NCBI GenBank assembly: GCA_007258455.2
Contig: VDFB02296643.1
Coordinates: 17,829 to 81,828, forward strand
DNA length: 64,000 bases
Direction of reading: 5' to 3'
From: Sequoia sempervirens
Taxonomy: Eukaryota > Streptophyta > Pinopsida > Cupressales > Cupressaceae
The notes below the pieces were generated by a model. It saw only the letters and a program-made list of their open reading frames with translations. It ran no database searches and was not told the DNA's origin. Position numbers and translations under genes: made by a program. The first letter of the stretch is position 1, and the number at the start of each line of letters is the position of its first letter. This document shows positions 33,960-46,404 of this stretch, piece by piece.

Positions 33960-35870
33960 TGATGGGGGCTAGAAAATAATTTTGGTATCTGGGTGGTTGT
34001 GTGTAGTTGTTAATTAGGAAGCTTTGTATTGTCTTTGGTTGTATCAAGATGTAATGGGGCACTTCTGATAGTTTTTAGGGTTGTAGGGGAAACTGAATTA
34101 CTCATCTTTAGACCTTGATTTTGGGTGTCTACTCATATGTACATGTTTCAGTTTATGAATATAATATATGCAACTTCAGTTGCGTTTTATGAATCAAAAA
34201 ACAAATAATGCATGTCAATTATATGGCCTTATATGGTCTATAATTTTAAAATAGTATAATACAAACCATCAAATTCTAAGTTTAATTAGTAACAAGTTAA
34301 AACATATTTTTATGTAAAGTACCTTTTTAAAAAAAATAAATGAAGATATGTTTTTAATGTTAAAATTTGCATTTCAATGCTCTTTTTATTTATTTTTGAG
34401 CTTATTTTAATTATAACGTATTAAATTTATAGAGTAGTTTATAAGTACTTTTTACATAAATTCAATTATCACATGATCACATATTCATCTAAATATTTGA
34501 TCCTAATTTTCATATCTCTCATTCATCACTTTTGACTATATCTATGATTGTGGACTTGACTTAAGTCATTTTGTAGTTATAGATTTTAACCTAAAATATT
34601 TAAAACTCAAAATTTAAATTTGTACCTCATTGATCTTTTTTGCTAGCCCTTGTTTGTCAATCTAGTGTACATTTGTGTGTTATGATGTATTTAAAGTCAT
34701 TCATTGGTTTTGAAATCATTTAGGACTATCCTAGAGTTACCCAAGAAACTATCTAGAGAATTTATGAGAGCATCATAGTAGCTTCATTAGAGGATTAAAT
34801 CAACCCACATTGTCTTAGATCTGTTACATGTTTACTTGACTTAAATATTTTTTCTTTGAGAAAATGTAATATAATGCCCATTATTTTTATTACTTATCAA
34901 TTAGGATAATTCTAATATATTTAGTACAATATTCAATTATTAGATATATTTTTAATAACTTAAATTCATTTTGAATAAGTAGAATTAAATTAATTATTTT
35001 ATGAGCATAAGTAATTATCTTTTATAATTTTATAAAAGTTAAGGGAAATTTTATGGCAAGTTAAAGTTCATTTATGGATAAACTTATTAAGTGTAATTAT
35101 AATACATTTAATATATATTTTTATGGAGTAATTTGAATACTTTAATACAATTAATATATAGATAGCATATAAATAATTAAAGGCATTAGGTCTTATAATA
35201 GAAAAGTATGTATATATTTTTAGTTCATTATAAAGAGATGAATTGATTACAAAGGTCTTAAAGGGAGGACCTAGAATCAATGAAATAAAAGTAAAAATAG
35301 ATTATAAAATATTTTCATGCAATGACACATTAGAGCCAATATTTGTGGGAGTATATTGAGAAATTATTATGGAATGAGAAAAATATTAACATGATTTTGG
35401 TTATTATTTTTTTCAAATAGTAAGACATAATTATTGTGTGATTTAAGGATAAATTTCTTAATGATAAAAAAGTAAAAAGCACTTGAAAATATTAATATAT
35501 TAAAAATATAAAATTAATATTAAGAAGTTGTAAATATTAAAAAATATTATAATGGTTAAAAATTATTTCATTCAAATTAATATTGAGAATATTTGTATTA
35601 ATGTAAATGAAAAAAAATTGACTTAGTGAGGAAAGACAATAACACTTGAAAAATAATAATCTTGCAATCTATTAATGTATAATTAAAAAGGATGAATAAA
35701 AATGATATGAACTATTAAACGCTATGATATAATTATAAATTTTATAATCAATCAAACAAATATTGATGTCTTTTTTTATAAGATAAAGTAGGAAAACAAA
35801 GTTTCCAACCTTATTACAAAGAAAGCTTTGAGGCTAGTAAAAAATGGCCCACATAGGGTATTAACAATGA
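33960..35870. other. AT-rich DNA, no gene seen
   Basis: From about 34200 the sequence is very AT-rich with no supported frame. A T-rich run at 35770 followed by a short block could be the tail of a reverse-oriented LINE fragment, but I see no duplication to support it. Confidence 0.45.
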
Positions 35871-35874
35871 AAAC

Positions 35875-36150
35875 ATTAAGTGAATAGATGAAAAAAACAC
35901 TTAAACAACACCTAACAAGATAGCCAAAAGCTAAGAATTACTCTAGGGTGAGAATACCTTCCCTCATTCTTCATGTAAAAACTTATACAACTCTTCTTTA
36001 TTGATCTTTTGCTTCTTGTTTTTTCTTTTGAGTAGGATTTTTCACCGAGCCTTTTCTTGTAATATTTTTCAACAAAATGAAGAAAAAGGAGGGTAGCCAC
36101 AAACCTATCCATAAATTTAGTACTAAATTTAAGAACCCAATTTGACCAAT
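35875..36150 (+). repeat. Dispersed repeat, copy 2 (pair with 1322-1590)
   Basis: Same orientation and about the same length as the first copy, here without the LINE and gypsy insertions. Similarity fades on both sides. Confidence 0.65.
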
Positions 36151-37300
36151 TTTGGTTGTTTTGCTGCCATTTGTGCTTATGATTAAAATCCATATTTCCC
36201 CCTAGTTTAGCCATATCTTCCCTTTAACTAATTCTCTTCTCCTCTTGGCTCTCTTGATCAACTCTTGTGAAGTGGGGTTAGTGGAAAATGAAAATGAAGC
36301 ATGAATTATTCAACTAGGGTTAGAATTCACAATACTCAAATCAAGAACAATGATCAAATCCAACTTACAAATAAAATTGAATGCAAACAAGTTAGAAATC
36401 AAACAACAACAATGAAAGCCCAATTCAAAATTGAAATCAAACACGTGTAAACCTATTATTCCATTTTGAATTTGGTTTATGGTTTGTTTGGTTGCTCAAT
36501 CATTAGCTTCGATGATTTTAAAAGCTTCAAATGACCTAAATGATTAATGAAATTGCTCAAATGCTCGAGTGCTCAGGTGATATGAATTAGCTCAAATGAT
36601 TCTAGGTGTTGATTATGTAGGAATGAAGGTTGTTTTATAGATTTTCAAGATTTAGATCAATGGTAGAGATTAGCTCTTGAGATCAATGAATGAGATTAAA
36701 TCAAGGAGGATCAAGGATCAAGATTAGTTTGAACTCAAAATATCTCCACAATTTAAGGAAACTGGTTAAGATATTTTGAAATGAAGTGTGAAGATTAGAC
36801 CAAGATTTGAAGGGTTGAGGATGAATGAGGAAGTTAAGATATTTTAGGATATTTTGAGAAATAATATTCCATGGGAATATGCCTTTGAGAGGGAAATTAG
36901 AACAATTAAATAATTCAAGATTATTGAATTATGAAGGCTTAGGATATTCCTTTGTTAATAGAGAATATTCCATGCAAGTGGGAGGGAATTAGATAATTAA
37001 ATAATTTCAAATCACTTAATCATGAGACATTAGAAGAAAATTAGATTTATTTAATTAAATAATTAAAATTATTCTATTAGGGGTGATAAGAGGAAAATTA
37101 ATGAAATATGATGAATTAATTAAATAATTCAAAATCACTTAATTAATAGAGGAAATAGGTTAATTAATGAAAAATGATGTTAAAAAGGGAATTAATGATG
37201 AGAGTGATGAAAATGCAATATTAATAATGAATATGATGAAAATGATGCCAAAATGCAATGTTAATGATGTGTGATATGAATTAGGCATTTTGTATGTCTA
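36151..37300 (-). repeat. Probable LTR tip on the minus strand, left end unresolved
   Basis: Read on the minus strand, TGTAGACATACAAAATGCC begins at 37300 directly after a purine-rich tract (see 37301-37317), the usual arrangement of polypurine tract and 3' LTR. The other LTR end and a partner LTR were not found. The sequence is rich in GATTAA/AATTAAATAA motifs at 36900-37250 and has no ORF. Confidence 0.35.
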
Positions 37301-37317
37301 CATTTTTCCCCTCTTTG
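37301..37317 (-). other. Polypurine-tract-like sequence
   Basis: On the minus strand GTCAAAGAGGGGAAAAA immediately precedes TGTAGACATAC. This resembles the tract that primes plus-strand synthesis in LTR retrotransposons. Confidence 0.4.
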
Positions 37318-38355
37318 ACACAATGTACTTGCTACATTATTTCAAAGATAATTATTTCTTGGATAAAAAAGTTAATTTTTTTTTATGATGCCCCACTATG
37401 CCCTTTTGGATTACAAAAGGATGATAGGACACTAGACTGCCCCTCAGGAATTTTCCTAGAAAAAATAATTTTCAATTCGAGCTCATGATAAGAGTAGGAA
37501 TAGTTTAGTTGAAAATAGGACAAAAAACTAGGCCCTAGGGGTTGCTTTAAATGATCAAGATTAAAAATGAGGCTCAAAAAATGATCTAGCAAGGTGGTCG
37601 CAAGTGAAACCCTAGGTTTTGGGGGTAATATATAGAAAATCAGGCTCAAAACATCCTCATTTGCACACTCATCTTTAGAAACTTACTTATGTCTTAAATC
37701 TCTTAGCTTTCACCTCACTTAGAGACCCTTTCACGATGGTGCTTGTACCTCGTGCCCCACTTCACACAAATAGAGTATGACGGTTCTAGAGGCCTATGGG
37801 AGCGGTCCTAGTAGTACACGCATCTTTACTTTTAGCACTCGTTTGATTTTAAGCACATTAATTTTTAGCTAAATGTAGGAAAACAAATGTGGTGATTTGT
37901 AGATCGGTGCTTTTGAAGCTCAATAAGGCTCATTTGCAATCATTGATTATCAATTTTGCATAAAGTGACACCTTTGCAAAGGGTTGATGCAATTTCTATA
38001 AAGTGACACATGGATAGTGGCGTGTTTGAAGACGTGTTCGCATCTGAAATCGGGATATCAACATGTTTGAAAATGGCCCTCATCTGACTATTATACATTG
38101 ACGTATTTGCTTAAAGTGACATGTTTACTTTTTTAGGCCCAAGACTTAGGATTTTTACCAATCTTTTGCAAAATTGACATCATTGGCTTCATGATTTCAG
38201 GCAGTACTATGCCCTATTTACTCCAAAGAATGGAGGCCTCAAATCATGGATTGAATGTCCAATATGTAACGATCCAATCTAATAACCCCAAAATTTCCAC
38301 TATATTTTTTTCTTGATTATTATCTTATTATGTGTTCATTCACTTGCATACTCAA
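37318..38355. other. Non-coding stretch, no gene seen
   Basis: If 37301-37317 is a polypurine tract this would be internal retrotransposon DNA, but no integrase or RT frame exists on the minus strand. Confidence 0.4.
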
Positions 38356-38359
38356 GTAC

Positions 38360-38515
38360 TTCTATCCATATGAGAAAAATCATCCATCCATCTGGGATAG
38401 GCATCCAACCATATGGGTTAGGAATTTGTCCATACAGGACAACAATTCATCTATCCATTTGGGATAGACATCTACCCAAATCGGGTAGGAATCTATCCAT
38501 AAAGGATAGGAATAT
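38360..38515. repeat. Degenerate 23-bp minisatellite
   Basis: Six to seven imperfect units around CTATCCATTTGGGATAGGAAT, with variants such as CCATCTGGGATAGGCATC and CCATAAAGGATAGGAAT. A short ORF over it only reflects the repeat. 38516-39174 beyond it holds no recognised gene. Confidence 0.65.
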
Positions 38516-39908
38516 GCTTTGGCCAGAGACTTAGACTCATCGAGAGCATTTGAGTCCTGAGTCACTCACTAAATACTACACTCCCTTTGGAAGTGCACCA
38601 AGGTCGTCATCCTTAGGAGTATGTAAAAATAAATATGTAGCTTGAGTCCCGCCTCAAAATTTGGCTTAAAGCCTTAGGGAGTCAACCAAATCCATCCAGG
38701 ATTCCTTCCAAGTATAAAAAGAATGTATTTTATCTTATCTTTATGTTAGATATTTTTAGTCCCTTTTGACCAAGAAAATCTCTTCAATTATTAAATTATA
38801 TTTTAATTTACCTTTATCCTAACTTTCCTAAGCCCCATCCTCAAACACTTGAGATATTGGGAGCATCCTTCATTTCCTAGACTGCCTACATATCTTGCTT
38901 CCAAATGGGATCAAGGTGTAAAATATGTAGTTCTATTTTCTAATCTATGTTTGATGTGAACTGTTTTGTGGGTACACAACCCTTTCTAGGGCCCCTTTTC
39001 CCCAAATAGTTCCATTGTGACTGTTACTCATCAAGGGAAGCAATGAAGATAAGTAAATAGTCTCCATGACCATTACTTGTTTCCTAAAACAATTAATTCC
39101 TAATCCTAAAATAACATCACCCTTGAAACCGTTGAACTACATTTTCATTCCATGATTAAATATCCAATAAAATATAAATTGTTAGCAAAATTTTGTATAT
39201 CATCGAATGTAATTGATTGATTCATATTTCAATATGAAAGGATACATATAGGACCATTACAAACTATCATAGGAAACCATCACATTAATAATTAATAACT
39301 ACACAATGTAATATTAATTACTCCAACATTCCCCCCTTGTTACATTTTTCCTACAATTGTATCCCCTAAAATCTCTTATTCACTTTGCCAAGGGACCCCC
39401 CTTAAGGCTTACATAACAAAAATTGCTAATTACAAAATATATATACATTTTTGAGAAAATTCTCCTTCTAAAGAAATAAATCCTGAATTAGGTGGAACTC
39501 CTCCAGAAGCTCCGAGCTAAATTTCTGAGTTCTTCCTCCATGAACTCTCAAACCACATACTATAGTTATTGGACAACCACCCTTGGCAGGTTGTCTCCTC
39601 GACCTCGTAAAGGTATAACCCTTGGTCCCTAAACATATTTACTAGACAACATCGATAAACTCATCTACAAGATATTGAGCAATTGTTTCAATGTTTTGAA
39701 ATGCACTTTCCCAAGCATTGGTAGTAAGAAGATAGATTACTGGATTGGCTTAACTCAAAGAATACATATCAACTACTTGACGTCTTACAATTCTCATAAA
39801 ACTAATTCAAGTTGTATCTTCTCTTGCAAAGAAACTTACCTCCATGTTACAACTAATAAGTAATGCATGCAAATGACCAAGAATCCTCATATGTTTCAAA
39901 CAAATTAT

Positions 39909-40052
39909 TGCCCCACTCTTGACAGCATCATCTAATACACACAATACCTCCTCTATTTCAATGATGAATTCATGACTAGGTGTATCAAGAATATTAACTT
40001 GATGACCATCCCAAGCATAGTAAGTGGCAAAAGATTGAATGGTAATTCCTCT
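39909..40052 (-). pseudogene. Captured fragment of translation elongation factor G
   Basis: 48 codons on the minus strand read [14 protein letters not shown], then [15 protein letters not shown], then [15 protein letters not shown]. This matches the GTPase domain of EF-G: switch I GITIQSAAT, G3 box DTPGH (here DTPSH, the Gly changed), and the following EVERALRVLDGAV block. The pattern is that of bacterial-type EF-G, in plants the organellar factor, which drives ribosome translocation. Homology stops at both sides and a stop codon precedes it, so it is a dead fragment inside the small LTR element, probably taken up through a transcript. Confidence 0.8.
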
Positions 40053-40618
40053 TTACTTAAACCTCGTAAAATAGTTGTGTGAACTTACGCATGCCCCGCT
40101 TTTATTATTGGATGCATATTTAACCACTCATTCTCCACATAGGTAACTATTTCTTCTTGCCTCTACCTGCACTTTCCTTCACAAATAAAGATAGAACTGT
40201 AAAGACTATATTCTTTTGGACTTCTCAGGCATGATCCTCAACACAATAATATACATCATACTACATCCCATCTATCAGCATAACATTAATACAAAGAATT
40301 TCCAAACCGTAGTCACTAATTTTAAAGATCATGTGAACATATCACACCTCATGCTTAGCTTAGTAAGTGGATTAAAAACTATGCCCAGAAACTATGACAC
40401 CATCATCAAAAATGTTTCATTGATCACGTTACTTTGAACGATACATAAAGGAGAAACATGAGAGATGTAGTTGTAAATTGCATAACAGTCACTCTACGTA
40501 GCAAGAAGTTAATAACTAATCAATGCAATATGCCTTCAAACCTCTGTTTAAATTATGCCTGTCTATTCCAATGATGATAATGGATATTACCATGATTATC
40601 TCCTCTACACGCAACGAT

Positions 40619-40855
40619 TTAAGCTACTGCATCCCTCACCATTTTCTCAGGTCTCTTCCATCGCTCACTATACAGGCCATAAATCTCTTTGCAATATATA
40701 AATTTCAACCCAGGAACAGACCCAATCTTTACGTCTCCATTCTCGCCTCTTATCATGCTCCTCTTTCTATCATACACAAGGAAAAAAGCATTATTTCTCT
40801 GACACCAAATGTTAGCAAAATGTTTTATATCATCGAATGTAATTGATTTATTCAT
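40619..40855 (-). other. Short ORF near the primer site of the TRIM-like element
   Basis: 79 codons on the minus strand that overlap the LTR end and primer site and run into the interior (for example GLKFIYCKEIYGLYSERW). It may be another captured piece or chance; no family recognised. Confidence 0.2.
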
Positions 40856-40992
40856 AGTTCAGTATGAAAGGATACATATAGGACCATTACAAACTATCAT
40901 AGGATGTGATTTATAACTATCATAGGAAACTGTCATAACCACATTAATAATTGATAAGTACAGAATGTAATAACAATAACTCCAACATAAAT

Positions 40993-41790
40993 AACATGAA
41001 TAAATAAATAAAATTCTACCAAATCTTATAAGAAGGTTTACTAAGTTTGAACTATCAGATTTGAGTTCATTAAATTAATCTTTTTATATTATCGATCCAA
41101 GAGAGATTACCCGTCTCTTGGATTTTATTAACATGGTGTTCCGTATAATACTATTGCTCAATCCTTAACTCAAAGATTAACATCATACTAGGCCTTTAGT
41201 ACAAGGTTAAGTAGTTGAGTCTTCTAGGAATCTAGTTCCACCTCATTCATGTCAGTCTTCTGGGTCACTTTGTGCTTCTGATCTTGAGGATAGTTAAGAT
41301 GCATGTGAATAGGATACATCTATAGTAGATTAGATGGTCATGACATAAGCGATATTGAGTTATCTATTCAACTTTGATAGTTAGCTAAATGTCAACAAGT
41401 TCATTTAATTCAATTTACTAAATTTTATTTTGAAATGTAAGAGATTAAATAAATTATTTGAATGATTATAATGAAATTTTAGGGTCACAATATTCACCAT
41501 AATTCAAATAGTCCACCTCCCCATTATATGACGATGTCGAGTGTAGAGGTATGTAACTAGTATAGAATTATAAAGATTACATCTAAATAATTGAACCTTA
41601 TATGAATGATACTCTTAAAACACACTTTGGGTGTTGAATAGGTTAAAGTTGGGCCTTCGATGTTAACACCTAGTAGTGGAGGTGCTCATCAAACTTTCAC
41701 CTGGGTAATACATAGAAGTTTTAATTTTAAAATAAAAAATTATAAAAATAATGTCATCTAGTTTTGGTAACTAAATAATGTTGTTTCATT
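40993..41790. other. AT-rich DNA, no gene seen
   Basis: No supported frame, RNA gene or repeat boundary. Confidence 0.4.
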
Positions 41791-41795
41791 TTTAG

Positions 41796-42240
41796 ATGAT
41801 GCAAGTAGATAATCCTCTCGATAGTCATACAAAAGTGGAGCATGGTGTTACTACAGTAGTAGCAAGTTTGATGCATTTGATAGAGGCATGGGGTAAATTA
41901 GTAAATTTAATATTATATTTGTTTTTTATCTATTTATTATTGAAAAATGAAATGATCTTCATTTGTAGTTTAATTGCTATCAATATGGATTCCACAGGGC
42001 TTCACAACTCCAAATCATGAGCGTGCCACCCTTTTGGATGAATATAATGATTATTTGTATTCAATAAGTGATTATTTTTATATGTTGTTCTATAATTTAA
42101 TTTTATATATTAATATCTATAATTTTTTATTATATTAGGTGGAGATCTAGGAAACTTTAAACAAGAGGTCGAGTGAATGAGTTCAAAGGAAACCTCCACC
42201 ATATGCATCTCCATCCCCCGACAGTCAAAGGAAGCTTGTG
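41796..42240 (+). pseudogene. Possible exon remnants of an unknown gene
   Basis: Three protein-like blocks are separated by AT-rich pieces with plausible splice borders: MMQVDNPLDSHTKVEHG... to AWG before a GTAAAT (about 41796-41892), a piece around FTTPNHERATLLDEYND (about 42000-42055), and one around RKPPPYASPSPDSQRKL (about 42188-42240) after an acceptor-like TTAG. None is recognised. The layout recalls the small-exon gene at 58511-60495, but I see no direct similarity. Confidence 0.2.
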
Positions 42241-42259
42241 ATCTGTTTCCTTTTCATAG

Positions 42260-45200
42260 AGGGAAATGGCTACATTAGGGTCCTTTTTTGTATGCCTATA
42301 TGACATTTTTGAACATATATGTGACATTATATTTCCATATGGATTTGTTGTAAGCCTATATGACTCTCTTGTATATATGTTATACTTTTATTGACATATA
42401 ATGGCATATGCCTATATGGAATTTAGGTTAATACAAATTTTTTTTACTAGTACTATCCATATTTGGATTATAAATGATTAATTGAATAAATGAATAATGA
42501 ATTGATGCAACTATAATTGATTAATGTTATCCATATTTGCACTATAATTGATTAGTTGAATCATTGAATAAGGTTCACTTTTACCATGTAATTGATGTAG
42601 ATATTGTAATTAATAATTCATAATTTTCCTCAACCATGTTTATAAGGCATGTGGATAAGAGTTTGAAATAGTCAAATTCCTTCTAGGGGCATGGGATATC
42701 AATTCTTCATAAGAATCGTAACCTTTGAAAATAAGATTGTACTATGTTCATGTAGCACTATCCTTTGGTTCATGGGATTGTCAAGATCTCAAATGATTGT
42801 CATCTTGTTCGTCATGTCACTTTCATCTTCTTGTTTGAGGATTTTCTACTGTCATTTCCCACTTAAATTATAATACTTTCACTAGACTTTAAAGAGGTCT
42901 TTAGACATTGCCTCATGTCTCCATGATTATTTCCTTCTTGAATGCTAAGGTCACTATAAATACCATTGTCACTGTCTTTATTTCTTCCAATAATTATGCA
43001 ATAACGATATAATCAACTTGAGATCTACTTTTATGACCATGTCCTAAAGGACTCTCATAATTTTTGAAGAAATTTTCTAATCACTAAATCTAATAAGGAT
43101 TCCATATATGCATCTAGTGTCATCTTATATCCATACTAATCTCTTAAACTAACTACTATCATTTATGGCCTTAGATCTACAATATATGTTTCAGGATTCA
43201 TTGTCATTTGAATTTTTTTCACACACTCATCATTACCTACATTCTATGATGAATGTCCTTGTATATTTAATGATACAACTATGTACTATCCATGAAAGTG
43301 TTTCTTGGTGTTTTTTCATAATATCCTCTTGGACTGCTACCATTTTTACTATAGTATGGTTGCATACTTGTTAGAATTGAATAATGAAAAACAAATGTTT
43401 CCAAAATAGCTTATTTCCACCCACTTTTTGGTTAGTATCTACCTTTAATATTGTCTAGCTTGACTTCCTCCTACACCTTAAAGAGTAGATAGCCATGCAA
43501 CTACAAAACTTAGGTACCATAAGGACATTCAAGTACCCATCCATCCTTCCACATCTGATCCTCTATCAATGTTATCATTTGACCAACCTAGCATTTCCTA
43601 TTTCCTTAAATGATGTAAAATATTTATAGTATGGAATCCTATCTTGTAGTTAACCATTTACTATTTCATATTTTTAGAGCAATTACTCATGCCCACACTT
43701 TCCTTCCTCTCAAATAAATATATTACTATATTGATCAAAATTCTTATGACTACTTGAATTCAATCCATGGAGGACTAGTTCTTTGGTGTAGATCATTAGT
43801 CATAAGAGTATATGGGTTCACTAGGTTATTATATAAGCTTCTAAGAATAGTCCTACCATGAGTGTATTCCTTAGAATTCCTACACTAGTAAGATGTAATA
43901 AAAAATAACATGGAACTGATAAAAGGTAGAGCTACATTCCACTCCCTCCTATATAAATTTTTGTGACATCAATGTAACCAAGAATAAGACTATGGATTTC
44001 CTTCATGATGTCTTTGTAACCAAGAATAAAACTTCTTTCCTTGACCCTATCTATCAAACAATACTCCTTGAACATCTCCTAGATACTTGGAGATACTTCA
44101 AAATGGGTCAAACTACCCTATATTCTCTCCATTTGTTGCACAACTCATCAAACTACCATAGATGTTCTTCAACTGCTCATAATTGCATGGAAAGAAGTTA
44201 TAACTGCTCATTCAACTCTCAACTAGTGGAGCTTCCTCAAACTTACCTATAGGACTTGTGGAAAATGCTTAGAAATGATTAAATGCCCTAAAAGGGCATG
44301 ATAGATATTTTAGGACAAGTTTTGATAATTGTTTGATTCATTGAAGTCTCCTCCATTCTTATATATTCCCCAAATATTCCTTGAAATACCCTTGTCATGC
44401 CTAACTCTACTAGATTCATGTCACTTGCATTCATATCCTTGTTAGCTAGCATGTAGGTGTCATAGTATGGTCTATGATTTTTTATGTATTCTTTTATCCT
44501 TTTTTTTCTACTAGGTTGGCACATAAAAAGAAAAGAAAAACATTTCTTCATTTTCTCATCGAAGGCCCCTAAGGTTTAAAACCCCTACCAAACTATCACC
44601 TTTGTCGACTATGTTGTGACTGATCCATCTATTTGTCATTATTTTCTCTATCCTCTATTATTTATCAAAAAGAACATATGAATGTCTTAACTATCCTTCA
44701 TGATTTTTCATGGTTTGTGAGGCTTCTTCTTACTATCTTTCTCAATTATGTTAAATTCCCTTGGTGTTTTAGTGCAATAGTCTTCCATTTAGACATAAGT
44801 TTCATATATCTTGAATAAGTGACATCAATTTTCAAATAAAATCACATTATTAGATAACATAAAATATGATTGGTAGTTTTCAACTATTTCATAGGTACAC
44901 TGGACATGATCTCCTAAAATATAGCCCAAATACATACTACTAAAAGTAAGTCTAGATCATAGCTTGTGAAATAATGGTCATCCATTGGTCATTTGGATGT
45001 TATATCTGATAACTAATCATTTCCACACGTGGATCAAAGTGAATTCTTAACTAGGACACTGAGTTTCCAATAGTGTGCTAGGTGGTGCCCCTATTTGGTT
45101 GTCCTTTCAATTCTTCATGATTTACTTAAAACATAGAGATGACTGTCATTGTGTATAGGTTTAAATACCTTCTATGGATTTTCTTCTGTGTTGAAAACTT

Positions 45201-46404
45201 ACAAAACCAAATCTCTTGCTTCTTTTTCATATTGTTCTATAATATTTTACATTGTCCATTTGTTTATCTTTTGGAACTACCTGTTTTCTCTTCAAAACAT
45301 AGTTTACCTCTTATCATCTATTAGTCCTTTTCCATGCTTATTATGGTGACTTTTATGCATTTATGGTAAAGGTATAGAGCCATTTCTTACTCTTCGTAGG
45401 TCTGCAACTCTATCCTTTTCATTATAAAAAAACTCTCTCAATACAATCCTAACACGATGTCCCTTAATCCTTATCATAGATTTTCCCATGATACTCACTG
45501 TGCATTCCTTTACTCTTTTCACTATCAAACATATCACTACCTTGTCTTTGATCACCATCATATTCTCCTTTTCATGATTATTTATAATATCATCTTTGGT
45601 ATAAATGAGACAATTATATTCAATTGAGGTAAGGAAACTTAAAAATCATAATGACATGCCAAAGAAAGAATATTCAAGCTTTTCATGGTAAAAGGATGCC
45701 TCAATTTAATCACTATCATCCACAAAAGGTTAATTCCATTGTCAAACATTTATTGAATATCTTAAACTATGAAAAGAGTTTAATGGGGGTTTTGAAGAAT
45801 AAACCCTTGACAAGTTAACTCCATCATTGTTTGTTGTCATTATATCTTTATTTAGCTCTTGCTCTATTCCTTGCAACTGTGATACTTGGCACTATTATAC
45901 TTAACTCATTTGGATACTATCAAAGCTCCTTTTGACTATCACCTCTTCTCATATTGGTTGTCATCTTTTACATTGCGTTTTGACCTTTTTTCACTTGAAA
46001 TTTTTCATAAATATTTTCCCTCACTAGGTCATTTTGAGAGAGGTTAGATTACACATAAGGAAAAAAAAACTCAAGAATAACCCACTCAAAGACCTTATAA
46101 CTCATGATAAACTTTGTAAATATAAAGGTTAACAGTACTTCCCATCAAGAAGTTTGAAAATAACCCACTTCCATGAAGTACTACAAATATCATACAAAGA
46201 TACCTACAATGATCAAAAACCCTAAAGTGGACCTATTATTTTTGAACTCAAACTCTCCTTTAAAATATAATCCATCTTTAAGTCATGCATGTGGACCGTC
46301 CAGGGTTAATAATTGAAGATAGAATTGTTTCAAGTAAGAAATTTTGTTGGTCTAATTTAGCTCAGAAGGATCAAGATTCTTGGATGCAAAAATGAAAACT
46401 CTAA
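42260..46404. other. 4.1 kb with no recognised gene
   Basis: T- and C-rich on the plus strand with many short ORFs but no domain and no long frame on either strand. It may be interior of an old non-coding LTR element; I could not find borders. Confidence 0.4.

Larger units (their letters stand above)
39180..40987 (-). mobile_element. TRIM-like small LTR element carrying an EF-G gene piece
   Basis: Direct repeats 39180-39328 (149 bp) and 40810-40987 (178 bp) begin TGTTAGCAAAA and end CTCCAACA on the plus strand, with the duplication TAAAT at 39175-39179 and 40988-40992. On the minus strand the 5' LTR is followed by TGGTGTCAGAGA (40796-40807), like the tRNA-Met primer site TGGTATCAGAG, and the 3' LTR is preceded by AACAAGGGGGGAA (39329-39341), a polypurine tract. 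The 1.48-kb interior has no gag or pol. Short LTRs and small size fit terminal-repeat retrotransposons in miniature. Confidence 0.85.

Noticed and set aside
38313..38565. ORFs on both strands over 38.3-38.6 kb
   Set aside because: Products of the 23-bp minisatellite.
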